Position numbers and translations under genes: made by a program. Positions 1 to 7,423 of a DNA stretch of 64,000 nucleotides are shown here, in pieces; positions within the stretch are counted from its first letter, which is position 1; each line of letters starts with the position of its first letter. A model generated the notes under the pieces. That model saw only the letters and a list, made by a program, of their open reading frames with translations, was not told the DNA's origin and did no database searches. Source of the DNA: Chryseobacterium sp. H1D6B (GTDB lineage Bacteria > Bacteroidota > Bacteroidia > Flavobacteriales > Weeksellaceae); contig NZ_JARXVJ010000001.1 of assembly GCF_029892445.1 (NCBI RefSeq), positions 310,001-374,000 of the forward strand, in the 5' to 3' direction.

Positions 1-698
1 CTTATGGAAATTCAACAAAACTGAGTATCGGCACCACCAATGCTGCTCCTCTTGCCTTAAAAACTAACGACATAGAAAAATTCACAATATTGAGTAACGG
101 AAATGCAGGTATAGGAACCACAGCTCCCAATGCAAAACTTGAAGTATCTTCAGGTACTGCCAATGTCTCCGGACTAAGGTTAACCAATCTTACCTCAGCT
201 TCTCCAATAGGTACGGGACAGTCCATAGGCGTTGATGAATCAGGAAATATAATCACTGTAGCGAACCCGGCTCCGGCCAGCATTAATACAGCCGCAGTGA
301 ACAGCACTACTGGTGCTGATTTTAATGTGACTGATCTTGCTGCGGCTATCATAACAGGGACATCACAATCTGTTACAGTTCCTACCGGCGGTAAAACTTT
401 ATTTATTAATTTCATGCTGGGAATCGATTATGTAGGTCTTCCTGCAGGAAGCGGACAAGCAACGTATGAAGCAAGATTATATATTGACGGAGCAGCAACA
501 GACTGCTATCTGCGGACTCAGGAAACAACAGCCGGAACCAGTACTCAATTCACCATCAATACAGTAAAATTTCTCACCGCAGGAACTCATACTTTAGATG
601 TAAGAATGATAAGAGCTGTTAATAACGGAACAACATCCGGTGTGAATATGCCCTGCAGACCTATTTCAATGTCTTTTAACGCTTCATATATTAATTAG
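1..698 (+). CDS. Secreted jelly-roll (C1q/TNF-like) surface protein, 5' end outside the window
   Basis: The reading frame is open from the left edge (first full codon at base 3) to a TAA at 696-698, so the gene is truncated by the window and its signal peptide is not visible. An internal NAGIGTTAPNAKLEV motif matches the GxIGIGTxxP motif just after the signal peptide in the three paralogues at 55.8-58.2 kb. The last ~130 residues alternate short beta-strand-like segments (YEARLYIDGAATDCYL, GTHTLDVRMIR) and end in SMSFNASYIN, which fits a C1q/TNF-like jelly roll. Function is unknown; surface adhesion or matrix roles are only guesses. A bidirectional terminator follows at about 824-854. Confidence 0.7.
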   Translation, partial: YGNSTKLSIGTTNAAPLALKTNDIEKFTILSNGNAGIGTTAPNAKLEVSSGTANVSGLRLTNLTSASPIGTGQSIGVDESGNIITVANPAPASINTAAVNSTTGADFNVTDLAAAIITGTSQSVTVPTGGKTLFINFMLGIDYVGLPAGSGQATYEARLYIDGAATDCYLRTQETTAGTSTQFTINTVKFLTAGTHTLDVRMIRAVNNGTTSGVNMPCRPISMSFNASYIN

Positions 699-823
699 AG
701 CTCAAGGAGGAAGACTATGTAAAATAAATATTATATAATAAACCTCCTTACCCTGCATTCTGTAAATAACTCAAAACCAAAGCAGTAAAATCCAATAATA
801 CGAACCCCCAATAATCCAAGCAT

Positions 824-854
824 AAAAAAAACCGCAGATTATGCGGTTTTTTTA
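824..854. terminator. Bidirectional intrinsic terminator
   Basis: AACCGCA (830-836) pairs perfectly with TGCGGTT (842-848) around a 5-base loop. There is an A-run on the left and a T-run on the right. It separates two convergent genes: the partial jelly-roll protein and pafA. Confidence 0.85.
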
Positions 855-870
855 TTTATACTTTGATGTG

Positions 871-2517
871 TTATTTTCCAATAACCTCAGTAATCGGACT
901 GCCGATGTTTCCACTTGGGAACTGAATTTTCAATAATGCAGAAACAGTAGGGGCAATATCCGTCATGTTGTAAGCTTTATTACTTTCACCATGCTGAATT
1001 CCCCATCCCATGAACAATAACGGAATATGAGAATCATAAGAATTCCATACACTGTGTGTCGTTCCTGTTTTAGCATAAGGAGGCAGCATAGAATCATGAG
1101 AAATCAATTGAATATCTCCGCTTCTCTGTCTGTTGATCCCGTTAATAATTCTTTGTTTAATGGGTTCTGGAATAGTTGCATTCTGAACGTTTGTCACAGA
1201 AACAGCATATAAAACTGTAGGATCTTTTTCCAATTCAGAAATCGTAAAATCTCTTACGGCATCCAACTCTATTTTATTGTCTTTCAGTAATTTTCTATCA
1301 AAATAAACCTGATAATTATCTACAGCATTGATCAGCTTATCAACCCCAAATTTTTCTTTCAATTTCTGATTGATGTCCTTTTCCATTCCTTCTCCAAAGA
1401 AACCTGTCGTGATTTTATGTTCTTGTAAAAACCCTACAGAATGTGCTCCGCCATGGTCGGCAGAAAGGAAAACAGTATATTGTCCTTTTCCTACTTTAGA
1501 ATCCAGATAATTGAAAAATTCGGCTAAATCTTTATCTAATCTTAAATACACATCTTCTACTTCAATAGAGTTCGGACCGTACTTATGTCCTGCATAATCC
1601 GTAGAAGCTAAATTGATAGCAAGAAAATCTGTAATGGCATCACTTCCCATCTTTTCTCCTTCTACAGAAGCTTCAGCCAGTTTTAATGTCAATGTATTTC
1701 CAAAAGGAGTATAACGGATGTTGTCTCTTTTTTCTTTATAATCTTTTGCTAAATTACTGTAAGGGAAAGTAGGTGTTTTAGCACTTCCTAACAAGCCTTC
1801 CCAAGCCGAATTGTCTGGTGAACTTTCTGTATACTGATTGATCGGAAGCATTGTATTCCAGCCGTCCGCTACTAATTTCTCCGGTAAATTCTGAGAATTG
1901 AAAGACTTAACCCACTGAGGCAGCTCATTCATGTACCAAGAACTTGTGATAAAGTTTCCGGTAGAATCGTCGAACCAGAAAGCTCCTGTCGGGGTATGTC
2001 CCGCAGGAAGAATAGAAGCACGGTCTTTTAAAGAAACACCGATCACTTTTGACTGGAAGTTTGTAGCTAATCTTAATTCATCAGTCACTGTCGTAGACCA
2101 AAGGTTTTTTGGAGAATGGCTTCCTGTTTTTGTATTGGTGGTTCCAACAGGCTGTACGCTCTCATCAGCTGTACAATATACATTTTTTCCTGTTTCCTTA
2201 TCAGTCCAGTCATTTCCGGCAATCCCATGAATAGCAGGAACCGAACCTGTGTAAATACAAGTATGCCCCAAAGCCGTAATGGTAGGAACATAATTGATAT
2301 GAACATTATTTAAAGAATATCCTGTATTCAAAAGCCTTTTAAACCCGTCGTTCCCGAACTTATCATAAAAACGGTACAAATAATCCCAACGCATCTGGTC
2401 TACTACTAAACCTACGACCAATTTCGGCCTTTCTAATTGAGAATTTTTGTTCTTTTGAGCATTCATCGAAACTACGGACAAGAAAGTAATTGCCGCAACT
2501 GAAATTTTCCTAAGCAT
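871..2517 (-). CDS. pafA: Periplasmic alkaline phosphatase PafA
   Basis: This hydrolyses phosphate monoesters in the periplasm or at the cell surface. It matches the calcium-tolerant, phosphate-insensitive PafA of Elizabethkingia/Flavobacterium very closely. In the numbering from the chosen start, metal ligand D40 sits in LVVGLVVDQMRWDY, nucleophile T81 in TITALGHT, N102 in GIAGND, and K164/R166 in LKDRAS. Further metal ligands lie in STDYAGH, SADHGG and TTHSVWNS. The start at 2517 (MLRKISVAAITF) gives a clean signal peptide ending near MNAQ; an upstream in-frame ATG at 2541 would add eight residues before it and is less likely. The length of 548 residues is normal for the family. The gene is monocistronic, and the glycerophosphodiesterase across the divergent intergenic region may also serve phosphate scavenging. 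Confidence 0.95.
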   Translation of the reverse strand: MLRKISVAAITFLSVVSMNAQKNKNSQLERPKLVVGLVVDQMRWDYLYRFYDKFGNDGFKRLLNTGYSLNNVHINYVPTITALGHTCIYTGSVPAIHGIAGNDWTDKETGKNVYCTADESVQPVGTTNTKTGSHSPKNLWSTTVTDELRLATNFQSKVIGVSLKDRASILPAGHTPTGAFWFDDSTGNFITSSWYMNELPQWVKSFNSQNLPEKLVADGWNTMLPINQYTESSPDNSAWEGLLGSAKTPTFPYSNLAKDYKEKRDNIRYTPFGNTLTLKLAEASVEGEKMGSDAITDFLAINLASTDYAGHKYGPNSIEVEDVYLRLDKDLAEFFNYLDSKVGKGQYTVFLSADHGGAHSVGFLQEHKITTGFFGEGMEKDINQKLKEKFGVDKLINAVDNYQVYFDRKLLKDNKIELDAVRDFTISELEKDPTVLYAVSVTNVQNATIPEPIKQRIINGINRQRSGDIQLISHDSMLPPYAKTGTTHSVWNSYDSHIPLLFMGWGIQHGESNKAYNMTDIAPTVSALLKIQFPSGNIGSPITEVIGK

Positions 2518-2996
2518 TGTATAACTTTTTATTGACCACAAATTTACGGGTTTTGAAACTTTCTGAATGTGAAATTTTATTAAATTTAAAATAGCTTCCT
2601 TATATCAGGCTTTCCAAATAATTATACTCCTAAAATACCAATTATGATTATCAATATTCATTAAGCGGACCGGCCGACTAAAATAATTAAATTTAATATG
2701 AAATTATTTTTTTAACAATTATTCTTAAGGCTTATGCTTTTTTTATTTATTATAATTTTAAGCATTCTGATTTACAATTAAATTACATCAAAAACACAAA
2801 CTCAAAACACTGAACAATAACTAATTAAACACATAAACAATTTGTAAAAAACTAAAATTACATTTAGATTTACCCCATAATTATTGCAGCTGTTTTTAGA
2901 ATCAATACTGCTTTTTTCATCCTCTTTTTAGTGAAATACAGCTTTTGAATAAGAACACCTTTAATGATCTCCAGAAATTAAACCTAACTTATTATT
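2518..2996. other. AT-rich divergent intergenic region
   Basis: This is about 480 bases between the divergent pafA and glycerophosphodiesterase genes. It is extremely AT-rich and has no ORF with coding character. I see no convincing hairpin, riboswitch or full TAnnTTTG promoter. It presumably holds both promoters, but I cannot place them. Confidence 0.5.
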
Positions 2997-3914
2997 ATGA
3001 AAAAATCTATACTAAAAATCACATTTTTAATAGCAGTTTCTTATGTCTTCGCTTCATGTTCTGATTTTAATGATTATCCGCAGGAAAAAATAATTAACCC
3101 AAAAATTGTAGCTCACAGAGGCGGAAAAGCTGATTTTCCTGAAAACACCATTCTTTCCTTTATCAATGCATTAAAGGCAGGAGCAGATGCAGTAGAAATG
3201 GATGTTCAGATAAGCAAGGATAATGTCCCTGTATTGTATCATCCAAGTAACCTGAATACGTGGACAGATGGCAATGGAAAAGTATCTGATTTTACTTTAA
3301 CCGAATTAAAAACACTTAATGCCGCATGGAACTATGACAAAGAGAATAATTATCCTTACCGCAGCCTTCCTCAGAGTATTCCAACATTAAAAGAGGCCTT
3401 AAATGCTGTCCATCCTGATATCCCCATTACTTTAGACATGAAATCTTTACCGGCTTCTACTCTGGTAGAAAGTATTGCTACTGTACTCAACGCATGGGAC
3501 CGTGTAACCTTCTACTCCACCAGCCAGGAACATCTTTCAGCATTAAAAGCATGGCCGAAAGCTAAGGTATTTGAAGCAAGAGAAATTACAAGAAAACGCT
3601 TACTTGAATATAAAATCAATGGAAAATTTGAAGCTCCGGATCAGCAGGTTACATGGGTGGGATTTGAATTGAAACGCACTTTTGACATCAATGAACCTCT
3701 TACTCTTGGCGGAGGCAGTACTCCTATTACCATCGACCTTTGGGATAAAGAATTGATCAAAGCCATCAAAGGTACATCAGGAAAAACAAAAGTTATCCTT
3801 TTCGGAATTAATACAGAAGAAGACTATAAAAAATCGGCGGCACTTGGAGCAGATGCTGTTCTTACAGATGCTCCTTCTTTTCTTGTTAAACTAAGATCCA
3901 CAATGAATCAATAA
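2997..3914 (+). CDS. Glycerophosphodiester phosphodiesterase lipoprotein
   Basis: Predicted to hydrolyse glycerophosphodiesters to an alcohol and glycerol-3-phosphate. The N-terminus is a lipoprotein signal peptide with lipobox FASC, lipid Cys21, so the enzyme is probably anchored in the outer or inner membrane facing the periplasm. GDPD signatures are complete: HRG at 40-42, PENT at 49-52, the metal ligands E67 and D69 in AGADAVEMDV, and H82 in VLYHPSN. A further Glu/Asp-Lys pair (LDMKS) follows near residue 146. The C-terminal GADAVLTDAPSFL is the usual end of the TIM barrel. At 305 residues it is full length. The substrate is not predictable from sequence. Confidence 0.9.
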   Translation: MKKSILKITFLIAVSYVFASCSDFNDYPQEKIINPKIVAHRGGKADFPENTILSFINALKAGADAVEMDVQISKDNVPVLYHPSNLNTWTDGNGKVSDFTLTELKTLNAAWNYDKENNYPYRSLPQSIPTLKEALNAVHPDIPITLDMKSLPASTLVESIATVLNAWDRVTFYSTSQEHLSALKAWPKAKVFEAREITRKRLLEYKINGKFEAPDQQVTWVGFELKRTFDINEPLTLGGGSTPITIDLWDKELIKAIKGTSGKTKVILFGINTEEDYKKSAALGADAVLTDAPSFLVKLRSTMNQ

Positions 3915-3979
3915 ACTAAAAAGTAAGAGCTGGAGTGTCTTTATCGACAAAAACTATGGAAGATATTTTAAATTTAATT

Positions 3980-4010
3980 TTGTACCGATCAGTACAATTA
4001 TTTACCTTTG
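3980..4010 (+). promoter_or_regulatory. Promoter with overlapping TetR operator (site 1)
   Basis: The 18-bp near-palindrome TTGTACCGATCAGTACAA (3980-3997) starts with the TTG of a flavobacterial -33 element. TACCTTTG at 4003-4010 matches the -7 consensus TAnnTTTG after a 20-bp spacer. The start ATG of the TetR gene lies 22 bases further on, at 4032. A repressor bound here would cover the -33 region, which suggests autorepression. The same palindrome recurs at 4633-4650. Confidence 0.7.
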
Positions 4011-4031
4011 CTTTATCAAAATGAAAGGATC

Positions 4032-4616
4032 ATGGCGGGAAGACCAAAAATATTCAATGAGCAGGAAGCAGTAGAAAAAGCAACTCAGATTTTCTGGGAC
4101 AAATGCTATGATACCGCTTCTGCAGATGAGTTATTGAATGCCATAGGAATTGGAAAAGGAAGTTTTTATCTGGCATTCAAAGGCGGAAAACAGGAATTAT
4201 ATATCCGTTCTATTGAGCAGTTTTCCAATGCATTTTATCAAAAACTTTTAAAAGGAGTTGCAGCTGCTGATCATGAAATTGAATTTATCAGACAGTTTTT
4301 TTTGTCTTTATCAGATACCTCAGATACTGATAAACTAAAAGGTTGTTATTTAGGAAATGCTCTTGTTCAGTTATCGGATAAAGATGAGAATGTAAAGGAA
4401 ATTGCAGCACAGTTTTTAAAAAATATGCAGCAACTTTTTATGCAGGTGATTCAAAAAGCACAGTCTGAAGGAGGAATAAAAAGTAAGGAAGATCCAGAAA
4501 TACTGGCTTGGCATTTGAGTAATTTATGGAATGGGATCCACGTCACCAAAAGAATGGAAAAAAATCCAAAAATACTCAGAACTATGATCGAGCTTAATCT
4601 TAAATTATTAGAATAA
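4032..4616 (+). CDS. TetR/AcrR-family transcriptional regulator
   Basis: This is a 194-residue one-component regulator. The N-terminus MAGRPKIFNEQEAVEKATQI begins the TetR DNA-binding domain, and the helix-turn-helix covers roughly residues 24-50 (TASADELLNAIGIGKGSFYLAF). The rest is an all-helical ligand-binding and dimer domain with a TetR_C-like end. The start at 4032 is chosen over the upstream TTG at 4008 because MAGRPK is the classic TetR start and because 4008 lies inside the promoter -7 box. It is followed by the short-chain dehydrogenase 68 bp downstream, and an identical-type operator precedes each gene. The simplest model is repression of itself and the dehydrogenase, relieved by a small organic ligand. 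Confidence 0.88.
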   Translation: MAGRPKIFNEQEAVEKATQIFWDKCYDTASADELLNAIGIGKGSFYLAFKGGKQELYIRSIEQFSNAFYQKLLKGVAAADHEIEFIRQFFLSLSDTSDTDKLKGCYLGNALVQLSDKDENVKEIAAQFLKNMQQLFMQVIQKAQSEGGIKSKEDPEILAWHLSNLWNGIHVTKRMEKNPKILRTMIELNLKLLE

Positions 4617-4632
4617 AAAAATTTAACCAATT

Positions 4633-4650
4633 TTGTACCAATTAGTACAA
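4633..4650 (+). promoter_or_regulatory. TetR operator (site 2)
   Basis: TTGTACCAATTAGTACAA has the same arms (TTGTAC and GTACAA) and centre pattern as the site at 3980-3997. It lies 35 bases upstream of the dehydrogenase start codon. I do not see a good TAnnTTTG box at the right spacing. The closest is TACCTATA at 4660-4667. Confidence 0.65.
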
Positions 4651-4684
4651 AAATAAAAATACCTATAAATTTAAAACAAACGTT

Positions 4685-5422
4685 ATGAACATTACAAACA
4701 AAACAATTCTTATTACAGGAGGAGGTTCAGGAATCGGGTTAGAAATTGCAAAATTATTAAACGCTGAAAATAAAGTTATTATTGCAGGAAGAAACAAAGA
4801 AAAACTAGATTCGGCCGCAAAGGATCTCGCAAATGTTTCGGCTATTCAGGCCGATATTACTAATGAAAATGATTTAGACAGACTTGTTGAAGAAATCAAT
4901 AATAAGTACGGCGGGCTGAACATTTTAATTAACAATGCAGGCCACGCCTATGCATACCAATTATCAGAAAACTCTGATACTCATACAAAAGCTAAAGATG
5001 AATTTGAAACGAATTATTTCGCTCCAATCCGTCTGACAGAAAAACTGCTTCCATTATTAAAAAAACAAGACGAAGCAGCGGTGATTAACGTTTCTTCAAT
5101 CGTTTCCTATACACCAGGATTTAATATCCCAACCTATTCTGATTCTAAAGCGGCACTGCATTCTTATACCCAGTCCTTGAGACATGCGCTGGCAAAAGAC
5201 ACTCAAATCAAAGTTTTTGAATTAATGCCTCCATTGGTAGATACAGAATTTTCTGCAGAAATCGGCGGTAAAGAAAACGGAATTCATCCTTCAAAAGTTG
5301 CTGAAGATCTGGTAAAAGGTCTTCAAGAAAATACCTATGAAATCCGCGTTGGAAATACAGAACTATTTTACAATAGCTTTTTTGCTTCTTCAAAAGATGC
5401 TTTCAGTACGATGAATCAATAA
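4685..5422 (+). CDS. SDR-family oxidoreductase (DltE-like)
   Basis: A 245-residue classical short-chain dehydrogenase. The nucleotide-binding glycine motif GGGSGIG lies at about residues 12-18, NNAG near 87-90, the catalytic Ser in NVSSIVS, and the YxxxK pair in YSDSKAA. An Arg in the first beta-alpha turn (AGRNKEK) suggests NADP(H) preference; that is an inference. It is the likely target of the adjacent TetR regulator, since the operator at 4633-4650 lies directly upstream. The substrate is unknown. A terminator follows at 5447-5477. Confidence 0.88.
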   Translation: MNITNKTILITGGGSGIGLEIAKLLNAENKVIIAGRNKEKLDSAAKDLANVSAIQADITNENDLDRLVEEINNKYGGLNILINNAGHAYAYQLSENSDTHTKAKDEFETNYFAPIRLTEKLLPLLKKQDEAAVINVSSIVSYTPGFNIPTYSDSKAALHSYTQSLRHALAKDTQIKVFELMPPLVDTEFSAEIGGKENGIHPSKVAEDLVKGLQENTYEIRVGNTELFYNSFFASSKDAFSTMNQ

Positions 5423-5446
5423 TAATACTGATAATAATGAATTTAT

Positions 5447-5477
5447 TACCCGCGGCTTAAAAAACTGCGGGTTTTTG
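5447..5477 (+). terminator. Intrinsic terminator after the SDR gene
   Basis: CCCGC (5449-5453) pairs with GCGGG (5467-5471) and is followed by TTTTTG. It is a short GC stem with an AT-rich loop. Confidence 0.65.
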
Positions 5478-5527
5478 CTTGTATATCACAGCTGATTCCA
5501 TAAGTGCTTTGGCGCGCTAAATCTTGT

Positions 5528-5535
5528 TATTTTTG
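5528..5535 (+). promoter_or_regulatory. Flavobacterial -7 promoter element
   Basis: TATTTTTG fits TAnnTTTG, with a TTG at 5509-5511 (16-bp spacer, just below the usual range). It sits 20 bases before the ATG at 5556. Confidence 0.4.
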
Positions 5536-5555
5536 AAAGTATGCATTGTATTACT

Positions 5556-5744
5556 ATGAAAAAAAGAATTTCATTATTTACATTCCCCATTCTAACCACT
5601 CTATTTTTTGCCCAAAAGCCGACAATAAATATTAAATATTCAGAACCTTTAATTGTATTTATTTTTGTAAAAAAACTGACTAAACAATATGGGGAAAAAG
5701 CATTCAAAACAGTATTTAAAAAATCAAAATTTAATACCGATTAA
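5556..5744 (+). CDS. Short secreted protein, probably an N-terminal gene remnant
   Basis: Sixty-two residues starting MKKRISLFTFPILTTLFFAQ, a convincing signal peptide cleaved after FFA or FAQ. A basic segment of about 40 residues follows (NIKYSEPLIVFIFVKKLTKQYGEKAFKTVF) and then an early stop. The start at 5556 is preferred over the ATG at 5541 because the signal peptide begins there and because 5541 is only a few bases after the promoter box. The post-signal part reads like the beginning of a larger secreted protein whose remainder is missing. It could also be a genuine small secreted protein. Function is not recognised. Confidence 0.45.
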   Translation: MKKRISLFTFPILTTLFFAQKPTINIKYSEPLIVFIFVKKLTKQYGEKAFKTVFKKSKFNTD

Positions 5745-5843
5745 TAGCAGCATCTTATTATCAAATGTTAAATACTTATCTCACATTGAAGTGTGTTAAA
5801 TAATTTTATATCTTAGTAATCAACAAATTAAACATTAATTACT

Positions 5844-6089
5844 ATGAAAAATTTAAAGAAATTAACGAGAAAGGATTTAGAATTAATAAGCGGCGGTGAT
5901 ACTGCCTATGCAGTATGCGATGCAGACGGCTACTGTCCTCCAGGATTTCCTGCAAATGCAGCAACATACTGCAGCAATGGCATCTGCTATAGAACAAGTC
6001 CGGGAGGAGGAGGCAACCCTGGCGGAGGATGCCATGAACCGATGAGATTCTGCCAAGAGTGGGAAACAGGATGCGGATGTGTCTATTAG
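5844..6089 (+). CDS. Double-glycine leader bacteriocin-like peptide, long form
   Basis: An 81-residue peptide with an 18-residue leader, MKNLKKLTRKDLELISGG, of the Chryseobacterium bacteriocin-like type. Cleavage is expected after GG, normally by a C39-type peptidase/ABC exporter; none is in this window. The 63-residue core has eight Cys. The first four are spaced C-x5-C-x11-C-x4-C within CDADGYCPPGFP...TYCSNGICYR. A Gly-rich linker follows, then C-x6-C-x6-C-x-C at the end. The Cys content suggests disulfides or another modification after export. The next gene is a shorter paralogue with the same leader, the same four-Cys block and similar flanking signals. Whether it is an antimicrobial, a signal or something else is unknown. 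Confidence 0.75.
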   Translation: MKNLKKLTRKDLELISGGDTAYAVCDADGYCPPGFPANAATYCSNGICYRTSPGGGGNPGGGCHEPMRFCQEWETGCGCVY

Positions 6090-6110
6090 AAAAATATTTT
6101 TGTTAGATAA

Positions 6111-6135
6111 GGGAGCGGTTGATCCGCTCTTTTTC
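6111..6135 (+). terminator. Terminator of the long leader peptide gene
   Basis: GAGCGG (6113-6118), loop TTGAT, CCGCTC (6124-6129), then TTTTT. The same stem recurs after the paralogue at 6377-6393, so the terminator was duplicated with the gene. Confidence 0.75.
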
Positions 6136-6177
6136 TTATCATTAAATTAATAATCAACAAATTAAACAACTATAACT

Positions 6178-6345
6178 ATGAGAAATTTAAAAAAACTAAC
6201 CAGAAAAGAACTAGAATTTATTAATGGAGGTAATGATCTTGAATTGCCAATCTGCGATCTCGACGGCAACTGTCCTCCAGGATTCCCTATTACTTTTCCA
6301 ACTTACTGTGAAAACGGCATCTGCTACAGAGGAAGCCGTCCCTAA
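6178..6345 (+). CDS. Double-glycine leader bacteriocin-like peptide, short paralogue
   Basis: A 55-residue ORF from ATG at 6178 to TAA at 6343-6345. The leader MRNLKKLTRKELEFINGG is nearly the same as in the upstream gene. The core keeps the block CDLDGNCPPGFP...TYCENGICYR with identical Cys spacing C-x5-C-x11-C-x4-C, and then stops after GSRP, so it lacks the Gly-rich tail and last four Cys of the long form. The 5' flank shares TAATCAACAAATTAAACA with the first gene (6149-6166 here and 5817-5834 there), and the terminator stem is the same. This marks a tandem duplication of the whole transcription unit. Constraint on leader and Cys spacing argues that it is a real gene. Confidence 0.75.
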   Translation: MRNLKKLTRKELEFINGGNDLELPICDLDGNCPPGFPITFPTYCENGICYRGSRP

Positions 6346-6374
6346 AATGACAGCTAAAGAATTTACTTATAAGA

Positions 6375-6400
6375 AAGAGCGGTTAATCCGCTCCTTTTTA
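6375..6400 (+). terminator. Terminator of the short leader peptide gene
   Basis: GAGCGG (6377-6382), loop TTAAT, CCGCTC (6388-6393), then CTTTTT. It is a copy of the terminator at 6113-6129. Confidence 0.75.
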
Positions 6401-6508
6401 TACAATTTTTAAATTATAAAATAGATTTTTTTGGCTACGTAAAAAGTAGATCCGGCTTACTCTTATCATTAAATATTTCTGAATTTTGTTTCTATAAAAA
6501 ATAGTCAA

Positions 6509-7408
6509 ATGAAAATTATCGTAACAGGCTCTTTAGGGAATATCAGCAGGCCGCTGACCAAAGAATTAGTACACAGAGGACACTCAGTTACTGTGGTAAG
6601 CAGCAGCACTGAACGCCAGTCAGAAATTGAAGCTTTAGGTGCCGAAGCTGCAATCGGTACAATGGAAAATGTAGACTTTCTAACAGAAACATTCAGAGGA
6701 GCAGATGTAGTATATGCTATGGAAGCATTAAATGCAGGAAGTTTTTTTGACCACAATCTTGATTTTATTGAGGCTAATACTCAGATCGGCAGCAATTACA
6801 AAGAAGCATTTGAAAGATCCGGTGTAAAAAACATTGTACACCTCAGCAGCATCGGAGCGCACATGAGCAGCGGAAACGGGATCTTGACTTTCCATAACAA
6901 TGTAGAAAATATTTTAAATGAGCTGCCAGAAGAGGTGTCAATTAAATTCATGCGTCCTGTAGGATTTTACTACAATATGTTTGGGTTTATCCAGACTATA
7001 AAAACACAGGGAGCTATTATTCAAAATTACGGCGGCGATCAAAAAGAACCCTGGGTTTCTCCTTTAGATATTGCAGATGTGATCGTTGAAGAAATCGAAA
7101 AACCTTTTAACGGCAGAGAGGTCCGCTATATTGCAAGTGAAGAAATTTCTCCCAATGAAATCGCTGCAGTTTTAGGAGAAGCAGTCGGGAATCCCGATTT
7201 AAAATGGCTTCAGATTCCTGATGAACAATTATTAAACGGTATGGTGAATGCAGGAATGAATCCAAAAACAGCAGCAGGCTTTGTTGAAATGAATGCAGCC
7301 AGAGGAAGCGGTCTTTTATATGAAGATTACTACCAGCATCAGCCGGTTTTAGGAAAAGTGAAATTAAAAGATTTCGCAAAAGAATTTGCAGCAGCTTATC
7401 ATCAATAA
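6509..7408 (+). CDS. NmrA/atypical-SDR NAD(P)-binding protein
   Basis: A 299-residue Rossmann protein. The N-terminus MKIIVTGSLGNISRPLTKEL carries a TGxxGxIxxPL form of the NAD(P)-binding loop, as in NmrA/YesF-type proteins. The motif NIVHLSSIGAHM sits where the active-site Ser of extended SDRs would be. No YxxxK pair is evident, which fits NmrA-like proteins that may be redox sensors or quinone reductases rather than dehydrogenases. An AraC regulator starts 15 bp after the stop, so the two are probably co-transcribed. Substrate and role are unknown. Confidence 0.8.
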   Translation: MKIIVTGSLGNISRPLTKELVHRGHSVTVVSSSTERQSEIEALGAEAAIGTMENVDFLTETFRGADVVYAMEALNAGSFFDHNLDFIEANTQIGSNYKEAFERSGVKNIVHLSSIGAHMSSGNGILTFHNNVENILNELPEEVSIKFMRPVGFYYNMFGFIQTIKTQGAIIQNYGGDQKEPWVSPLDIADVIVEEIEKPFNGREVRYIASEEISPNEIAAVLGEAVGNPDLKWLQIPDEQLLNGMVNAGMNPKTAAGFVEMNAARGSGLLYEDYYQHQPVLGKVKLKDFAKEFAAAYHQ

Positions 7409-7423
7409 TAGTAATTTTGTAAC

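Noticed and set aside
2640..2700. GGACCGGCC patch in the pafA upstream gap as an operator
   Set aside because: It is an isolated GC patch without a repeat partner or promoter nearby.
5486..5707. Minus-strand ORF of 73 codons over the small secreted gene
   Set aside because: It lies across the SDR terminator side and the promoter-bearing plus-strand ORF. It has no signal or recognisable pattern, while the plus strand has a clear signal peptide.
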